A stretch of 64,000 nucleotides of DNA. It comes from JAKFWF01 sp963732635. Lineage in GTDB: Bacteria; Pseudomonadota; Alphaproteobacteria; Rhizobiales; Hyphomicrobiaceae. Positions within the stretch are counted from its first letter, which is position 1; each line of letters starts with the position of its first letter. Both the position numbers and the translations under genes were made by a program. Under the pieces are notes generated by a model, which made no database searches, had not been told where the DNA came from, and saw only the letters and a program-made list of their open reading frames with translations. Shown in pieces: positions 8,446 to 16,857 of the stretch. The DNA lies in contig CAVTAL010000035.1 of assembly GCA_963732635.1 (NCBI GenBank), positions 310,001 through 374,000 on the forward strand, read 5' to 3'.

Positions 8446-9936
8446 ATGAACGCGTGGTTGATGGCTGGTGTCGCCCTGATATTTGCGTTTGCGCAGACGG
8501 TCGCGCACGCTGAAACAAGGTTGGCTCTGGTAATTGGCAACGGCGCTTACCAGTCTGCCGCGGTCCTCAACAATCCGATCAATGACGCGCGCGACATGTC
8601 GGCGGCGTTGAAGGTCGCCGGGTTTACGGTGGTTGAGGCCCTCAACGCCGACCGAAGGAAGTTTGACGGCGCGTTGCGTGCATTCGCCGATCAGCTCTCC
8701 AAGGCTGATGTTGCGGTGTTTTTCTATGCCGGTCACGGTCTACAGGTCGGACAGCAGAATTATCTGGTGCCGGTGGACGCAAAACTTGAGCGTGAGCGGG
8801 ATTTGGAATTCGAGGCGGTCCAACTCGATTTCGTGCTGCGGCAATTGGAGATCGATCGCGAGGGCAAGACGACGATCGTTTTCCTGGATGCCTGTCGCGA
8901 CAATCCATTCGCGCGCAACCTCGCTCGCTCGATGGGAACGCGCGGCGCCTCGGTTGGGCGAGGTCTGGCTGCGGCTGCCACGGGGCTCGGAACATTTATT
9001 GCCTACTCGACGCAGCCGGGCAACGTGGCGCTCGACGGCGATGGCCGCAACTCACCGTTCACCGCCGCGCTGGTGAGGCACATGACAACCAAGGGCCACA
9101 ACCTGCCGGCGACCATGATCGAAGTGCGCAAGGATGTGGTCGCGAGCAGCAGCGGCAAGCAGGTGCCGTGGGACCACTCCGCGATGACGGGCGAGTTTTT
9201 CTTCGTGCCCGGGTCTGCCATGCCGGCTCAGGGGTCGATTGCGGCTGCTCCCGCCGGCAGCAGCGTCGATGTGGCCGCGCTTCAGGAGCGGCTGCGCAGG
9301 CTCGAAGATGAAGTGAAGCGCCGTGAAACGACAACCGGAGCAGCCACCAACCGTGTGGCATCGCCGCTGCCGCCGATAACCCCCAAAGCGTCCACCGCGT
9401 CGACGATCGAGATCGTCGACAACGTCCAACTCGACGGCATCAAGATCGCGGAGCATCGGCAGCCTAATCCAGCCGCCTGTCGTGAGGCCTGTGAACAGGA
9501 AACGAACTGCGTAGGGTTTCAGCATGGCCGGCGCAGCCCTGTGATGGGGCAATGCCAACTGTTCGGGCGCATAGAGGCGAGATACGAGGATCAGAATTGG
9601 CGGTCGGGCGTCCGCACTGATGCATCGCTGCCACGGGCGGAGGGCGCTGATCTGGCCGCCAGCCGGCGAATTGCTGCAAAGATCGGCGTTCCCCCAAGCC
9701 GCAAGGAGCGTGGTTTCGAGATCTACGATGGACTTTCGGTGATGGGCGATCAAATCAAGATGTCGTCGGCGGACTCGCCGGTAGGCTGCCAGGCGGTGTG
9801 CCGCAATACGCCAGGCTGTGCTGCTGCGATCTACAATGACTTCTTCCGGGGCAAGAACGTCGCCTGCACAGTCTACCGCCAGATCACGAACGTTATGAAG
9901 ACGCCGAACTCAATGATCATGGTCCGAGGCGAATAA
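8446..9936 (+). CDS. Exported caspase-like peptidase with two PAN/apple domains
   Basis: A 496-residue protein beginning with a signal peptide (MNAWLMAGVALIFAFAQTVA, cleavage probably after HA at residue 22). Residues 25-255 form a peptidase C14 (caspase-like) domain with the expected dyad: His97 in FFYAGHGLQ and Cys150 in FLDACRDNP. A short predicted coiled coil (275-295, ALQERLRRLEDEVKRR) and a Pro/Thr linker lead to two cysteine-rich PAN/apple-type modules at about 320-392 (Cys 345, 349, 355, 370) and 420-496 (Cys 448, 452, 458, 474). PAN modules bind proteins or sugars, so it probably acts in the periplasm or outside. ATG 8446 is chosen because the signal peptide starts there; the longer in-frame start at 8224 lies inside the previous gene. 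Substrate unknown. Confidence 0.85.
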   Translation: MNAWLMAGVALIFAFAQTVAHAETRLALVIGNGAYQSAAVLNNPINDARDMSAALKVAGFTVVEALNADRRKFDGALRAFADQLSKADVAVFFYAGHGLQVGQQNYLVPVDAKLERERDLEFEAVQLDFVLRQLEIDREGKTTIVFLDACRDNPFARNLARSMGTRGASVGRGLAAAATGLGTFIAYSTQPGNVALDGDGRNSPFTAALVRHMTTKGHNLPATMIEVRKDVVASSSGKQVPWDHSAMTGEFFFVPGSAMPAQGSIAAAPAGSSVDVAALQERLRRLEDEVKRRETTTGAATNRVASPLPPITPKASTASTIEIVDNVQLDGIKIAEHRQPNPAACREACEQETNCVGFQHGRRSPVMGQCQLFGRIEARYEDQNWRSGVRTDASLPRAEGADLAASRRIAAKIGVPPSRKERGFEIYDGLSVMGDQIKMSSADSPVGCQAVCRNTPGCAAAIYNDFFRGKNVACTVYRQITNVMKTPNSMIMVRGE

Positions 9937-10009
9937 TGCAGCAGTGCGGCCGATTGCGCTCCGCTGATCCGCCCAACGATTGCGCGTCGATGTGAGTGCG
10001 AAATCCCAC

Positions 10010-11041
10010 CTACCCCCGTCGCCCCACTCCCGCCAGCGCGCCCAACTCAATCAGCAGCCGCTCCGCAATAATTTCCTCCATGTCGCCGGCACGGCGAGCT
10101 GCGATTGCGGCGCGGGAGATACGGCCGCGGGCGTCGGCCAAGCGGTCGGCGGTCCACTGCGACACCTGGGCCTGGAAGATGCCCTTCTGCTTGAAGAACA
10201 GCGGCGGCCTGAGCGTCCGTGTGGCGTCGTCGAACGAGCGGCCGGCGTCGATGGCGGCGCGCACGCGATGCAGGCGGTGGAAATGGCGCTGCACCGCGCC
10301 GATGATCATCTGGGCGCTTTCGCCGGCGGCGATGGCGCGGTCGAACTCGGTGACGGCGGCGCCGGAGCGGCCCGAGGCGGCATGTTCCAGAATACGGTCG
10401 GTGGTTTGCTCGGAGGCATCACCGACGATCGCTTCCACGTCCTCGACGTCGATCGAGGTGCGCCCGGCGGCGTAAAGCGACAGCTTTTCGACCTCGGCGC
10501 GTGATAGCGCGCGGTCGGCACCTAGGCGCGCCAACAGGAGTTGCCGGCCGTCGGCGGTGATGGTCTGCTTGGCTTCGCCGAGCACGTCGCGCACCAGCCG
10601 GTCGAGATCGGCGGCGCTGTCTGCATAGCAGGCGATGCCAGCTGCCTTCGGGCTCTTCTCGAACAAGGCGCGCAGTGCGTCGTCGGCCTTGAGGTTGCCG
10701 GCCTCGACGACGAGACGGCCGGTCAGCCCCCCTTCAATAATGGATGCGAGGTTGGCTGCGGTAACGCGCCGGCTCGCGGTGGTGCGCACGATCTTGGGAC
10801 CGCCGAACATCTGGATGGTCTTGAGTTCGACCACCAGCCGGTCGGGGTCGGATTCGAGGTCGACATCCTCGATGCGCAGGATTTCGCCGGGCGGGTTTTC
10901 GGCTTCGGCCAGCCGCGTGGCGACCAGCCGCGCGGTCTCGGCGACCTGGCCCGGATCGGTGCCGAACACGAGAATGCTCTCGATGCTCTTGTTGAGCGTT
11001 TTCAGGAAGTTGGGAACATCGGACGACTTGAGCGCGACCAT
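10010..11041 (-). CDS. holA: DNA polymerase III delta subunit HolA
   Basis: HolA is the delta subunit of the clamp loader that opens the beta clamp. The 343-residue protein shows the family layout: N-terminal LVFGTDPGQVAETARLV, the central KIVRTTASRRVTAANL region with weak AAA-like character, and the C-terminal collar domain with VQRHFHRLHRVRAAIDAG. ATG 11041 (start MVALKSSDVPNFLK) is chosen; the in-frame extension to 11155 runs through a REP-like repeat and is not real. lptE lies upstream on the same strand, 244 bases away. leuS-lptE-holA is a conserved alphaproteobacterial order. Confidence 0.92.
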   Translation of the reverse strand: MVALKSSDVPNFLKTLNKSIESILVFGTDPGQVAETARLVATRLAEAENPPGEILRIEDVDLESDPDRLVVELKTIQMFGGPKIVRTTASRRVTAANLASIIEGGLTGRLVVEAGNLKADDALRALFEKSPKAAGIACYADSAADLDRLVRDVLGEAKQTITADGRQLLLARLGADRALSRAEVEKLSLYAAGRTSIDVEDVEAIVGDASEQTTDRILEHAASGRSGAAVTEFDRAIAAGESAQMIIGAVQRHFHRLHRVRAAIDAGRSFDDATRTLRPPLFFKQKGIFQAQVSQWTADRLADARGRISRAAIAARRAGDMEEIIAERLLIELGALAGVGRRG

Positions 11042-11098
11042 GGCGCCTCTACTGGTTTTTCCAGGTCGGCATCGAGGCTGGCCCGCGGGTCGTGACCC

Positions 11099-11206
11099 GT
11101 AGGTTGGGTTAGGTCGCCCGCTTGCGACCGTAACCCAACAACTTCGATGCACCACCCGAGGAATGTTGGGTTACGCCCGGCAAGGGCCGGTCTAACCCAA
11201 CCTACG
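11099..11206. repeat. REP-like double-hairpin repeat, copy 2
   Basis: It has the same design as 1537-1645: GTAGGTTGGGTTAG at the left, CTAACCCAACCTACG at the right, and two internal GTTGGGTTA/TAACCCAAC hairpins. It fills much of the 244-base gap between lptE and holA. A partial relative (ATTGGGCT ... AGCCCAACCTACG) follows at about 11243-11276. Confidence 0.85.
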
Positions 11207-11285
11207 CGTTCGGAGTGAATTCGACGAGACAGGAATTGTCATATTGGGCTTCGCGAAAGGGCTCAGCCCAACCTACGCAACACGC

Positions 11286-11852
11286 TCAGCTCGGCGAGGC
11301 GAGGAAGGCGGCCAAACGGCTGCGTAGGTCGCTGGCAATCGTGCGGGCGGCGCGGTTCTCGGCGTCCTCGCGGGCGCGGACGTTTGAATAGATGTTGGTG
11401 TAACGCTCGAAGCCGGCGCGGCCATAGCTGATGCCATCCAGCACCACTTTTTTGTCGGCGAGGCGGATCAGCTTGAACTTGGCGTCGAGGTTGTAGATCT
11501 GGCTGGCGGCCTCACCGTCCGTGCGCACCAGCGTCGAGGCCAGCAATTCGCGGATGGCGATATCGAGGCGATACTGCGCATTGGCTGCAGTCGCCGGTAG
11601 CGCGCCGCCATTGTTCTCGAACAGCAATTCGTTGCGCACACGCTGGCCGACGCGACTTGGTATTGTCGGAATATCGATCTGGTTGAGTTGGGCGTTGACA
11701 CTGTCACCACCGGGACCCGTGGCGTAAAGCGGCCGGAAGCCGCTGGCGCAAGCACCCAGCATCGGCGCGACCAAAACTACGCCGAGAAGTGCCCCAAGCA
11801 CTGCTCGCCGACCTGGCCGACCAGACAATGAACGCATGTCAGACGACGACAT
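11286..11852 (-). CDS. lptE: LPS-assembly lipoprotein LptE
   Basis: LptE plugs the LptD barrel in the outer membrane and helps deliver lipopolysaccharide to the surface. The 188-residue protein has a lipoprotein signal: a basic start, a hydrophobic stretch VLGALLGVVLVAPM and the lipobox LGAC with Cys35. After it, FRPLYA is typical of alphaproteobacterial LptE. ATG 11852 is favoured by AGAGGA eight bases upstream; it overlaps the end of leuS by 14 bases, which implies translational coupling. ATG 11837 is an alternative without a ribosome-binding site. The family is weakly conserved, so position between leuS and holA adds support. Confidence 0.88.
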   Translation of the reverse strand: MSSSDMRSLSGRPGRRAVLGALLGVVLVAPMLGACASGFRPLYATGPGGDSVNAQLNQIDIPTIPSRVGQRVRNELLFENNGGALPATAANAQYRLDIAIRELLASTLVRTDGEAASQIYNLDAKFKLIRLADKKVVLDGISYGRAGFERYTNIYSNVRAREDAENRAARTIASDLRSRLAAFLASPS

Positions 11853-14523
11853 TCACGATCCTCTGCGGCACCACGATAACCTTGCGGGCCGGTTTGCCTT
11901 CCATGGCGCGGACAATCGCCTCCAGATTGAGGGCGGCGGCTTCCACCTCGGCATTGCTGGCGGTACGCGCGATCTTCAGCTCGTCCCGACGCTTGCCATT
12001 CACCTGTACGGCAATGGTGATCGTATCGTCAACGAGAAGGGCTTCCTCGACGGTCGGCCAAGGTTGATCGGCTAGCAAGGTGTTGTATCCAAGCCGCGCC
12101 CAGCAGTCCTCGGCCAGATGCGGCATCATCGGTCCGACCATGTGAATGAGGAACTCGGTCGCCTCGCGCAGCACCCAGATGTTGTCGGTGCCGGTTCGCG
12201 CCAAGGCTGCCTGGATGGCCGGCAGGAATTCGTAGATCTGTGCCACGGCGACGTTGAATCGCAGGCCTTCGATGTTCTGCTCGACGCGGCGCAAAGCCTT
12301 GTGCGCCGTCCGGTGCAGTTCAAGCGCCTGCTCGCCGAGAGCATTTGGTATCGGCGTGCCCGAGGGGGCCATCTTGTCGGCCGCGTCCTCGACGAGGCGC
12401 CAGACGCGCTGCAGGAAGCGGCTCGCACCGGCGATGCCGCCTTCCGTCCAGATCCGATCGAGATCCGGCGGGCTGTCGGACAACACGAACCAGCGCGCGC
12501 AGTCGGCACCGAAGCCGGCGATGATGTCGTCCGGGTCGACGAGGTTTTTCTTCGACTTCGACATCTTGACGATGTCGCCGATCTCGGCTGCCTCGCCGGT
12601 GCTGATTTCGGTCGCGGCCCGGCCCGTGTCGGTTTCCTCGATCCTGACCTCGCCGGGCAGCAGCCAGGCGCCCTTGCTGCTCTTGTAGGTTTCGTGCGTC
12701 ACCATGCCCTGAGTGAACATGCCATCGAACGGTTCCTTGACCGCTGCCGGCAGGTGCTTGGTATCGACCATCGCGCGGGCGAAGAAGCGCGAATAGAGCA
12801 GATGCAAAATCGCGTGCTCGATGCCGCCGATATACTGATCGACGGGGAGCCAATACTTGGCGGCTTTCGCATCGGTCGGCTCCGGTGCGTCGGGGTCGGT
12901 GAAGCGGACGAAATACCAGGAACTGTCGACGAAGGTGTCCATCGTGTCGGTTTCGCGCGTCGCCGGCTTGCCACAGGCAGGACAGTTGCACGATTTCCAC
13001 GTCGGATGCCGCACCAAGGGGTTGCCGGGCACGTCGAACGACACGTCGTCAGGCAGTTTTACCGGCAACTGGTCAGTGGGCACGGCTTGGGCGCCGCAAT
13101 CGTCGCAATGGATGATCGGGATCGGGCAACCCCAGTAGCGTTGCCGCGACAACCCCCAGTCGCGCAGGCGGTACATTGTCTTTCGCTTGCCCTTACCGAG
13201 GTCTTCCATGCGCTTTGCGACTTCGGCCTTGGCATCCGCGATGGATTTCCCATCCAAGAATGCGGAATTGGCGATCCGTCCCGATCCGTCGTAGGCCTTG
13301 CCGGATAGGTGATAGGTGGCCGGATTTTCATCCTCCGGCACCACCACGGGTGTGATCAACAGCTTGTATTTGGCCGCGAAATCGTAGTCGCGCTGGTCGT
13401 GGGCAGGGCAGCCAAAAATGGCGCCGGTGCCGTAGCCCATCAGCACGAAGTTGGCGACATAGACTGGGATTTGCCGGTCGGGAATCAGCGGGTGGGTGGC
13501 AGTTACGCCGGTGTCAAAGCCGAGCTTTTCGGCTTTGGCCATCTCTTCGGCCGAGGTGCCGGTCTTGGCGCACTCGTCGATGAATTCCTGCAAGTCATTG
13601 TTTTTCTTGGCAAGTTCCAGCGCCAACGGATGCCCCGGTGACAGCGCGCAGAACGAGCCGCCGAAGATCGTATCGGCGCGGGTGGTGAACACTTCGAGTT
13701 CGGCCCACTTCTTGGCCTTGGGCAAGGCGGCGCCCGATAGCGCATACTTCATCAGCAGGCCTTCCGAGCGACCAATCCAGTTGGCCTGCATCAGACGCAC
13801 CTTCTCCGGCCATTTCTCCAGCGTGGATAGCGCGTCCAGCAACTCGTCGCTGTACTGCGTGATCTTGAAATACCACGACGGCATCTCGCGCTGCTCAACC
13901 AGTGCGTTGGAGCGCCATCCGCGGCCGTCGATGACCTGCTCGTTGGCGAGTACGGTCTGGTCGACCGGATCCCAGTTGACCCGGCCCATGCCGCGATAGG
14001 CCAAGCCCTTGGCGTACATCGCCAAAAATAGCTTCTGCTGCTGGTGGTAGTAGGCCACGTCGCAGGTCGCGAACTCGCGCGACCAGTCGAGCGAAAGCCC
14101 CATGGATTTCAACTGCTTCTTCATCGCCGCGATGTTTTCGTAGGTCCACTTCGCGGGATGCGTTTTCTTCTCCATGGCGGCGTTCTCGGCCGGCATGCCG
14201 AAGGCGTCCCAGCCCATCGGATGCAGCACGTTGAAGCCGCGCGCCCGCTTGTAGCGGGCGAACACGTCGCCCATGGCGTAGTTGCGGACGTGGCCCATGT
14301 GGATCCGCCCCGACGGATAGGGGAACATCTCCAGCACGTAGCACTTTGGCCGGCGATCGGCGTTCGATGCCTTGAACGTCTGCTTTTCCTCCCATACCCC
14401 CTGCCAATGCTTCTCGCGAGCAGCCGCGTTGTAGCGTTCACGGATGGTTTCGGTGGCGGATTCGGCGGTCATGGCGGGCGGTTCTTTCGGCGGAAGGGAT
14501 GCGATTTTGCCGGTATCAGCCAT
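11839..14523 (-). CDS. leuS: Leucyl-tRNA synthetase LeuS
   Basis: LeuS attaches leucine to tRNA-Leu and edits mischarged tRNA. The protein has up to 894 residues with the class I HIGH motif as HMGH in YPSGRIHMGHVRNYAMGD, the CP1 editing domain in the middle (GYGTGAIFGCPAHDQRDYDFA), the WYFVRFTDPDAP segment and the KMSKS loop in DIVKMSKSKKN. The start is uncertain: ATG 14523 gives a 17-residue extension and ATG 14472 (MTAESATETIRERYN) may be the true one; neither has a good ribosome-binding site. Its promoter must lie in or near the 72-bp repeat array that separates it from the divergent fic gene. Confidence 0.96.
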   Translation of the reverse strand: MADTGKIASLPPKEPPAMTAESATETIRERYNAAAREKHWQGVWEEKQTFKASNADRRPKCYVLEMFPYPSGRIHMGHVRNYAMGDVFARYKRARGFNVLHPMGWDAFGMPAENAAMEKKTHPAKWTYENIAAMKKQLKSMGLSLDWSREFATCDVAYYHQQQKLFLAMYAKGLAYRGMGRVNWDPVDQTVLANEQVIDGRGWRSNALVEQREMPSWYFKITQYSDELLDALSTLEKWPEKVRLMQANWIGRSEGLLMKYALSGAALPKAKKWAELEVFTTRADTIFGGSFCALSPGHPLALELAKKNNDLQEFIDECAKTGTSAEEMAKAEKLGFDTGVTATHPLIPDRQIPVYVANFVLMGYGTGAIFGCPAHDQRDYDFAAKYKLLITPVVVPEDENPATYHLSGKAYDGSGRIANSAFLDGKSIADAKAEVAKRMEDLGKGKRKTMYRLRDWGLSRQRYWGCPIPIIHCDDCGAQAVPTDQLPVKLPDDVSFDVPGNPLVRHPTWKSCNCPACGKPATRETDTMDTFVDSSWYFVRFTDPDAPEPTDAKAAKYWLPVDQYIGGIEHAILHLLYSRFFARAMVDTKHLPAAVKEPFDGMFTQGMVTHETYKSSKGAWLLPGEVRIEETDTGRAATEISTGEAAEIGDIVKMSKSKKNLVDPDDIIAGFGADCARWFVLSDSPPDLDRIWTEGGIAGASRFLQRVWRLVEDAADKMAPSGTPIPNALGEQALELHRTAHKALRRVEQNIEGLRFNVAVAQIYEFLPAIQAALARTGTDNIWVLREATEFLIHMVGPMMPHLAEDCWARLGYNTLLADQPWPTVEEALLVDDTITIAVQVNGKRRDELKIARTASNAEVEAAALNLEAIVRAMEGKPARKVIVVPQRIVNVVV

Positions 14524-14563
14524 TAACAGGCCGCAGCGGTCAAGTGATGGCTCGACCCGACCG

Positions 14564-14884
14564 ATATGTCGACGTTTCGCGAGTTTGTGGACATCAGAGT
14601 GTGAACATGTTCACGGCATCGACACGGTGTGCGTTATATGTCTGCAAAACTTGTTTTCATCGACATATTTATGCTGACGTGTCGATCGCTCGTACATGAC
14701 CGCGTCAATACGTCGATGAAATGCCAAAATGACGACATATGAATTCGATCATGTCCATGGTGGCGACAAGACTGTGAAGATATGTCGATGAAAGGCGATA
14801 CAATCGACATATTGAGCCAAACTTGTCGATGGTGTCGACACATCAACAGTGATATGTCGATAAAACGAGAAAATATCGACATGT
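14564..14884. repeat. Tandem array of five 72-bp units with alternating TGTCGAT half-sites
   Basis: The motif ATATGTC (or ATACGTC) recurs at 14564, 14636, 14708, 14780 and 14852, exactly 72 bases apart each time; the last unit is cut short by the fic start at 14902. In each unit TGTCGAT at unit position 4 faces ATCGACA at 24, and a second TGTCGAT at 45 faces ATCGACA at 55, with some mismatches. Units nearest fic (14780, 14852) match the consensus best and the one nearest leuS is most decayed; two central units are about two-thirds identical by hand alignment. The array fills the 378-base gap between leuS and fic, so it probably carries both promoters. An operator array is the most likely role. 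Confidence 0.9.
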
Positions 14885-14901
14885 AGGGCCAGGCACATAG
14901 A

Positions 14902-16041
14902 ATGCCAAAAATACCAATCACGCCGCGAAACGATCCCGGCCTCCCCTACAACGACCTGCCCCTGCTGCCGCCCGCGCAGGACGTCGAAAGCAAGGCGGTG
15001 CTGAAGAAGTGCGTCGGCGCCCGCGCCGCGCTGGCGGGCTTGCAGCGGGCCGGGCAGCTGATCCCCGATCAGAGCGTGCTGATCCACGTCATCCCGATGC
15101 TCGAAGCCAAGAGCAGCTCCGAGATCGAGAACATCGTCACCACCAACGACGAACTGTTCCGGCAGGCGAGTCTGGAGGAGGACAATGCCGACCCCGCCAC
15201 CAAGGAAGCCCTGCGCTACCGAACCGCACTGTTCGATGGCTACAAGACGCTGGCGGAGCGGCCGATCACCACCCGCACCATCGTCGAGATCTGCCGTACT
15301 CTGAAGTCCGTCGGCCTCGACATTCGCGCGACGCCCGGCACCACGCTGCGCAATTCGCACACCAACGAGACGATCTACACCCCGCCCGAAGGCGCGGATC
15401 GGCTGCGCACGCTGCTCGCCAACTGGGAAAAATTCCTGAACGAACCGACCGATCTCGATCCGGTCGTCCGGATGGCAATCCTGCACTACCAATTCGAAGC
15501 CATCCACCCGTTCACCGACGGCAACGGCCGCACCGGCCGCGTACTCAACATCCTGTGCCTGGTGCAGGACAAGCTGCTGGACATGCCGACGCTGTACCTC
15601 AGCCGGCACATCCTGCGCACACGCGGCGAATACTACCGGCTGCTCGCCGGCGTGACCAACGCGGGTGCCTGGGAGCCGTGGGTGCTCTATATGCTGGATG
15701 CGGTCGAGAACACCGCCAACTGGACGTTGGAAAAGATCATCGCCATTCGCAAACTCATGGATCAGGCGACGATCTTGTTGCGCGCCGAAGCACCGAAGAT
15801 CTACTCGCGCGAACTGGTCGAACTGATCTTCAGCCAGCCCTATTGCCGCATCGCCAATCTGGTCGAGCGCGACATCGCCAAGCGGCAGGCGGCATCGACC
15901 TATCTGAAGGCGCTGGCCGCGATCGGCATTCTGGTCGAGGAGAAGGTCGGTCGTGATAAAGTGTTCATTCACAAGGTCTATCTCGATCTGCTGTCGAACG
16001 ACACCCACGAGTTCGCGCCCTATCCCCGGAGTTCCAAATGA
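14902..16041 (+). CDS. Fic-family protein, class II (N-terminal inhibitory helix, C-terminal winged helix)
   Basis: Fic proteins usually transfer AMP from ATP to a target hydroxyl. The 379 residues show the N-terminal inhibitory helix motif (S/T)xxxE(G/N) as SSEIEN at 72-77, whose Glu76 would block ATP binding, the flap region TIYTPPEG near 158-165, and a complete active site HPFTDGNGRTGR at 202-213 with catalytic His202. The last 80 residues look like the winged-helix tail of SoFic-type proteins and could bind DNA. ATG 14902 has a weak ribosome-binding site. The stop overlaps the YggS start by 4 bases (ATGA). An unusual repeat array lies directly upstream. Target unknown; autoregulation is inferred from the tail and the array. 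Confidence 0.93.
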   Translation: MPKIPITPRNDPGLPYNDLPLLPPAQDVESKAVLKKCVGARAALAGLQRAGQLIPDQSVLIHVIPMLEAKSSSEIENIVTTNDELFRQASLEEDNADPATKEALRYRTALFDGYKTLAERPITTRTIVEICRTLKSVGLDIRATPGTTLRNSHTNETIYTPPEGADRLRTLLANWEKFLNEPTDLDPVVRMAILHYQFEAIHPFTDGNGRTGRVLNILCLVQDKLLDMPTLYLSRHILRTRGEYYRLLAGVTNAGAWEPWVLYMLDAVENTANWTLEKIIAIRKLMDQATILLRAEAPKIYSRELVELIFSQPYCRIANLVERDIAKRQAASTYLKALAAIGILVEEKVGRDKVFIHKVYLDLLSNDTHEFAPYPRSSK

Positions 16042-16709
16042 GCCCTTCGAACGCCGTCGCGGCCCTGAACGACATCCGCGCCCGCATCGCCAAGGCCGAG
16101 ACTGCTGCCAAGCGCGGCACCGGCACTGCGCAACTGATCGCGGTATCGAAGACTTATGAGGCTGCTGATATTCTCCCCGTGCTTGAGGCTGGCCAGCGGG
16201 TGTTCGGCGAGAACCGCGTGCAGGAAGCGCAGGGCAAGTGGCCGGAGTTAAAATCGCGCTTTCCAGATATCGAGTTGCACCTGATCGGGCCGCTGCAATC
16301 GAACAAGGCCCGCGAGGCGGTGGCGCTGTTCGACTGCATCCATACCATCGACCGACCAAAGATCGCCCAGGCGATCGCCAACGAGTGCGTCAAGCAGGGG
16401 CGACATCCAAAGCTGTTCGTGCAGGTCAATACCGGCGAGGAGGCGCAAAAAGCTGGCATCGCGCCCAAGGAGACGGCGGCGTTCGTCGCCATGTGCCGCG
16501 ATGAACTGAAGCTAGAAATCTCGGGCCTGATGTGTATCCCGCCGGTCGAAGAGGAAGCGGCGGTGCATTTTGCCTTTCTCGCCAAGCAAGCCAAGGAACT
16601 TGGGCTTGCGAGCCTCAGCATGGGCATGAGCGCCGATTTCGAGACGGCAATTGCCTTCGGTGCGACGCATGTGCGGGTGGGGTCCGCAATTTTCGGCGCG
16701 CGCGGGTAA
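16038..16709 (+). CDS. YggS-family pyridoxal-phosphate-binding homeostasis protein
   Basis: The 223-residue TIM-barrel protein belongs to the YggS/PLPBP family, which binds pyridoxal 5'-phosphate and buffers vitamin B6 and amino-acid pools without a defined enzymatic activity. The PLP lysine is Lys38 in LIAVSK; HLIGPLQSNKAR, FVQVNTGEE, SGLMCIPP and LSMGMSADFETAI are family hallmarks, and GATHVRVGSAIFG closes the phosphate site. The start ATG overlaps the fic stop by four bases, so the two are probably translationally coupled. In relatives, as I recall, this gene lies close to leuS, which would make fic the newcomer. Confidence 0.94.
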   Translation: MSPSNAVAALNDIRARIAKAETAAKRGTGTAQLIAVSKTYEAADILPVLEAGQRVFGENRVQEAQGKWPELKSRFPDIELHLIGPLQSNKAREAVALFDCIHTIDRPKIAQAIANECVKQGRHPKLFVQVNTGEEAQKAGIAPKETAAFVAMCRDELKLEISGLMCIPPVEEEAAVHFAFLAKQAKELGLASLSMGMSADFETAIAFGATHVRVGSAIFGARG

Positions 16710-16857
16710 TTTCGCCTCTTCGCCGGGTGCGGTAGTCGAAGGCGTGCACGCACCGGCTTGCCGGTTTTCCTCAGGTTTTTCCACCGCGGTCCGAAGTTGC
16801 CGATGCTGCCTCTGCTAGCGTCGCCTGAATGATTCGGGTCCGCTAGGAGAACAGCCC

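Noticed and set aside
11042..11155. Longer N-terminus of HolA
   Set aside because: Most of the extra residues are encoded by the REP-like repeat, which occurs elsewhere as non-coding DNA.
12118..13308. A 396-codon plus-strand frame opposite leuS
   Set aside because: It is antisense to a fully conserved leuS and shows no recognisable motifs.
14564..14884. The array as a CRISPR locus
   Set aside because: Whole units including the filler are related; there are no unique spacers, no short identical repeats and no cas genes.
14634..14921. Minus-strand frame of 95 codons across the 72-bp array with a repeating peptide pattern (MSIFSRFIDIS, MSIVSPFIDIS, MSSFWHFIDV)
   Set aside because: The unit length of 72 is divisible by three, so any open frame stays open and repeats. 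It overlaps the divergent fic start and has no ribosome-binding site. I treat it as a by-product of the DNA repeat.
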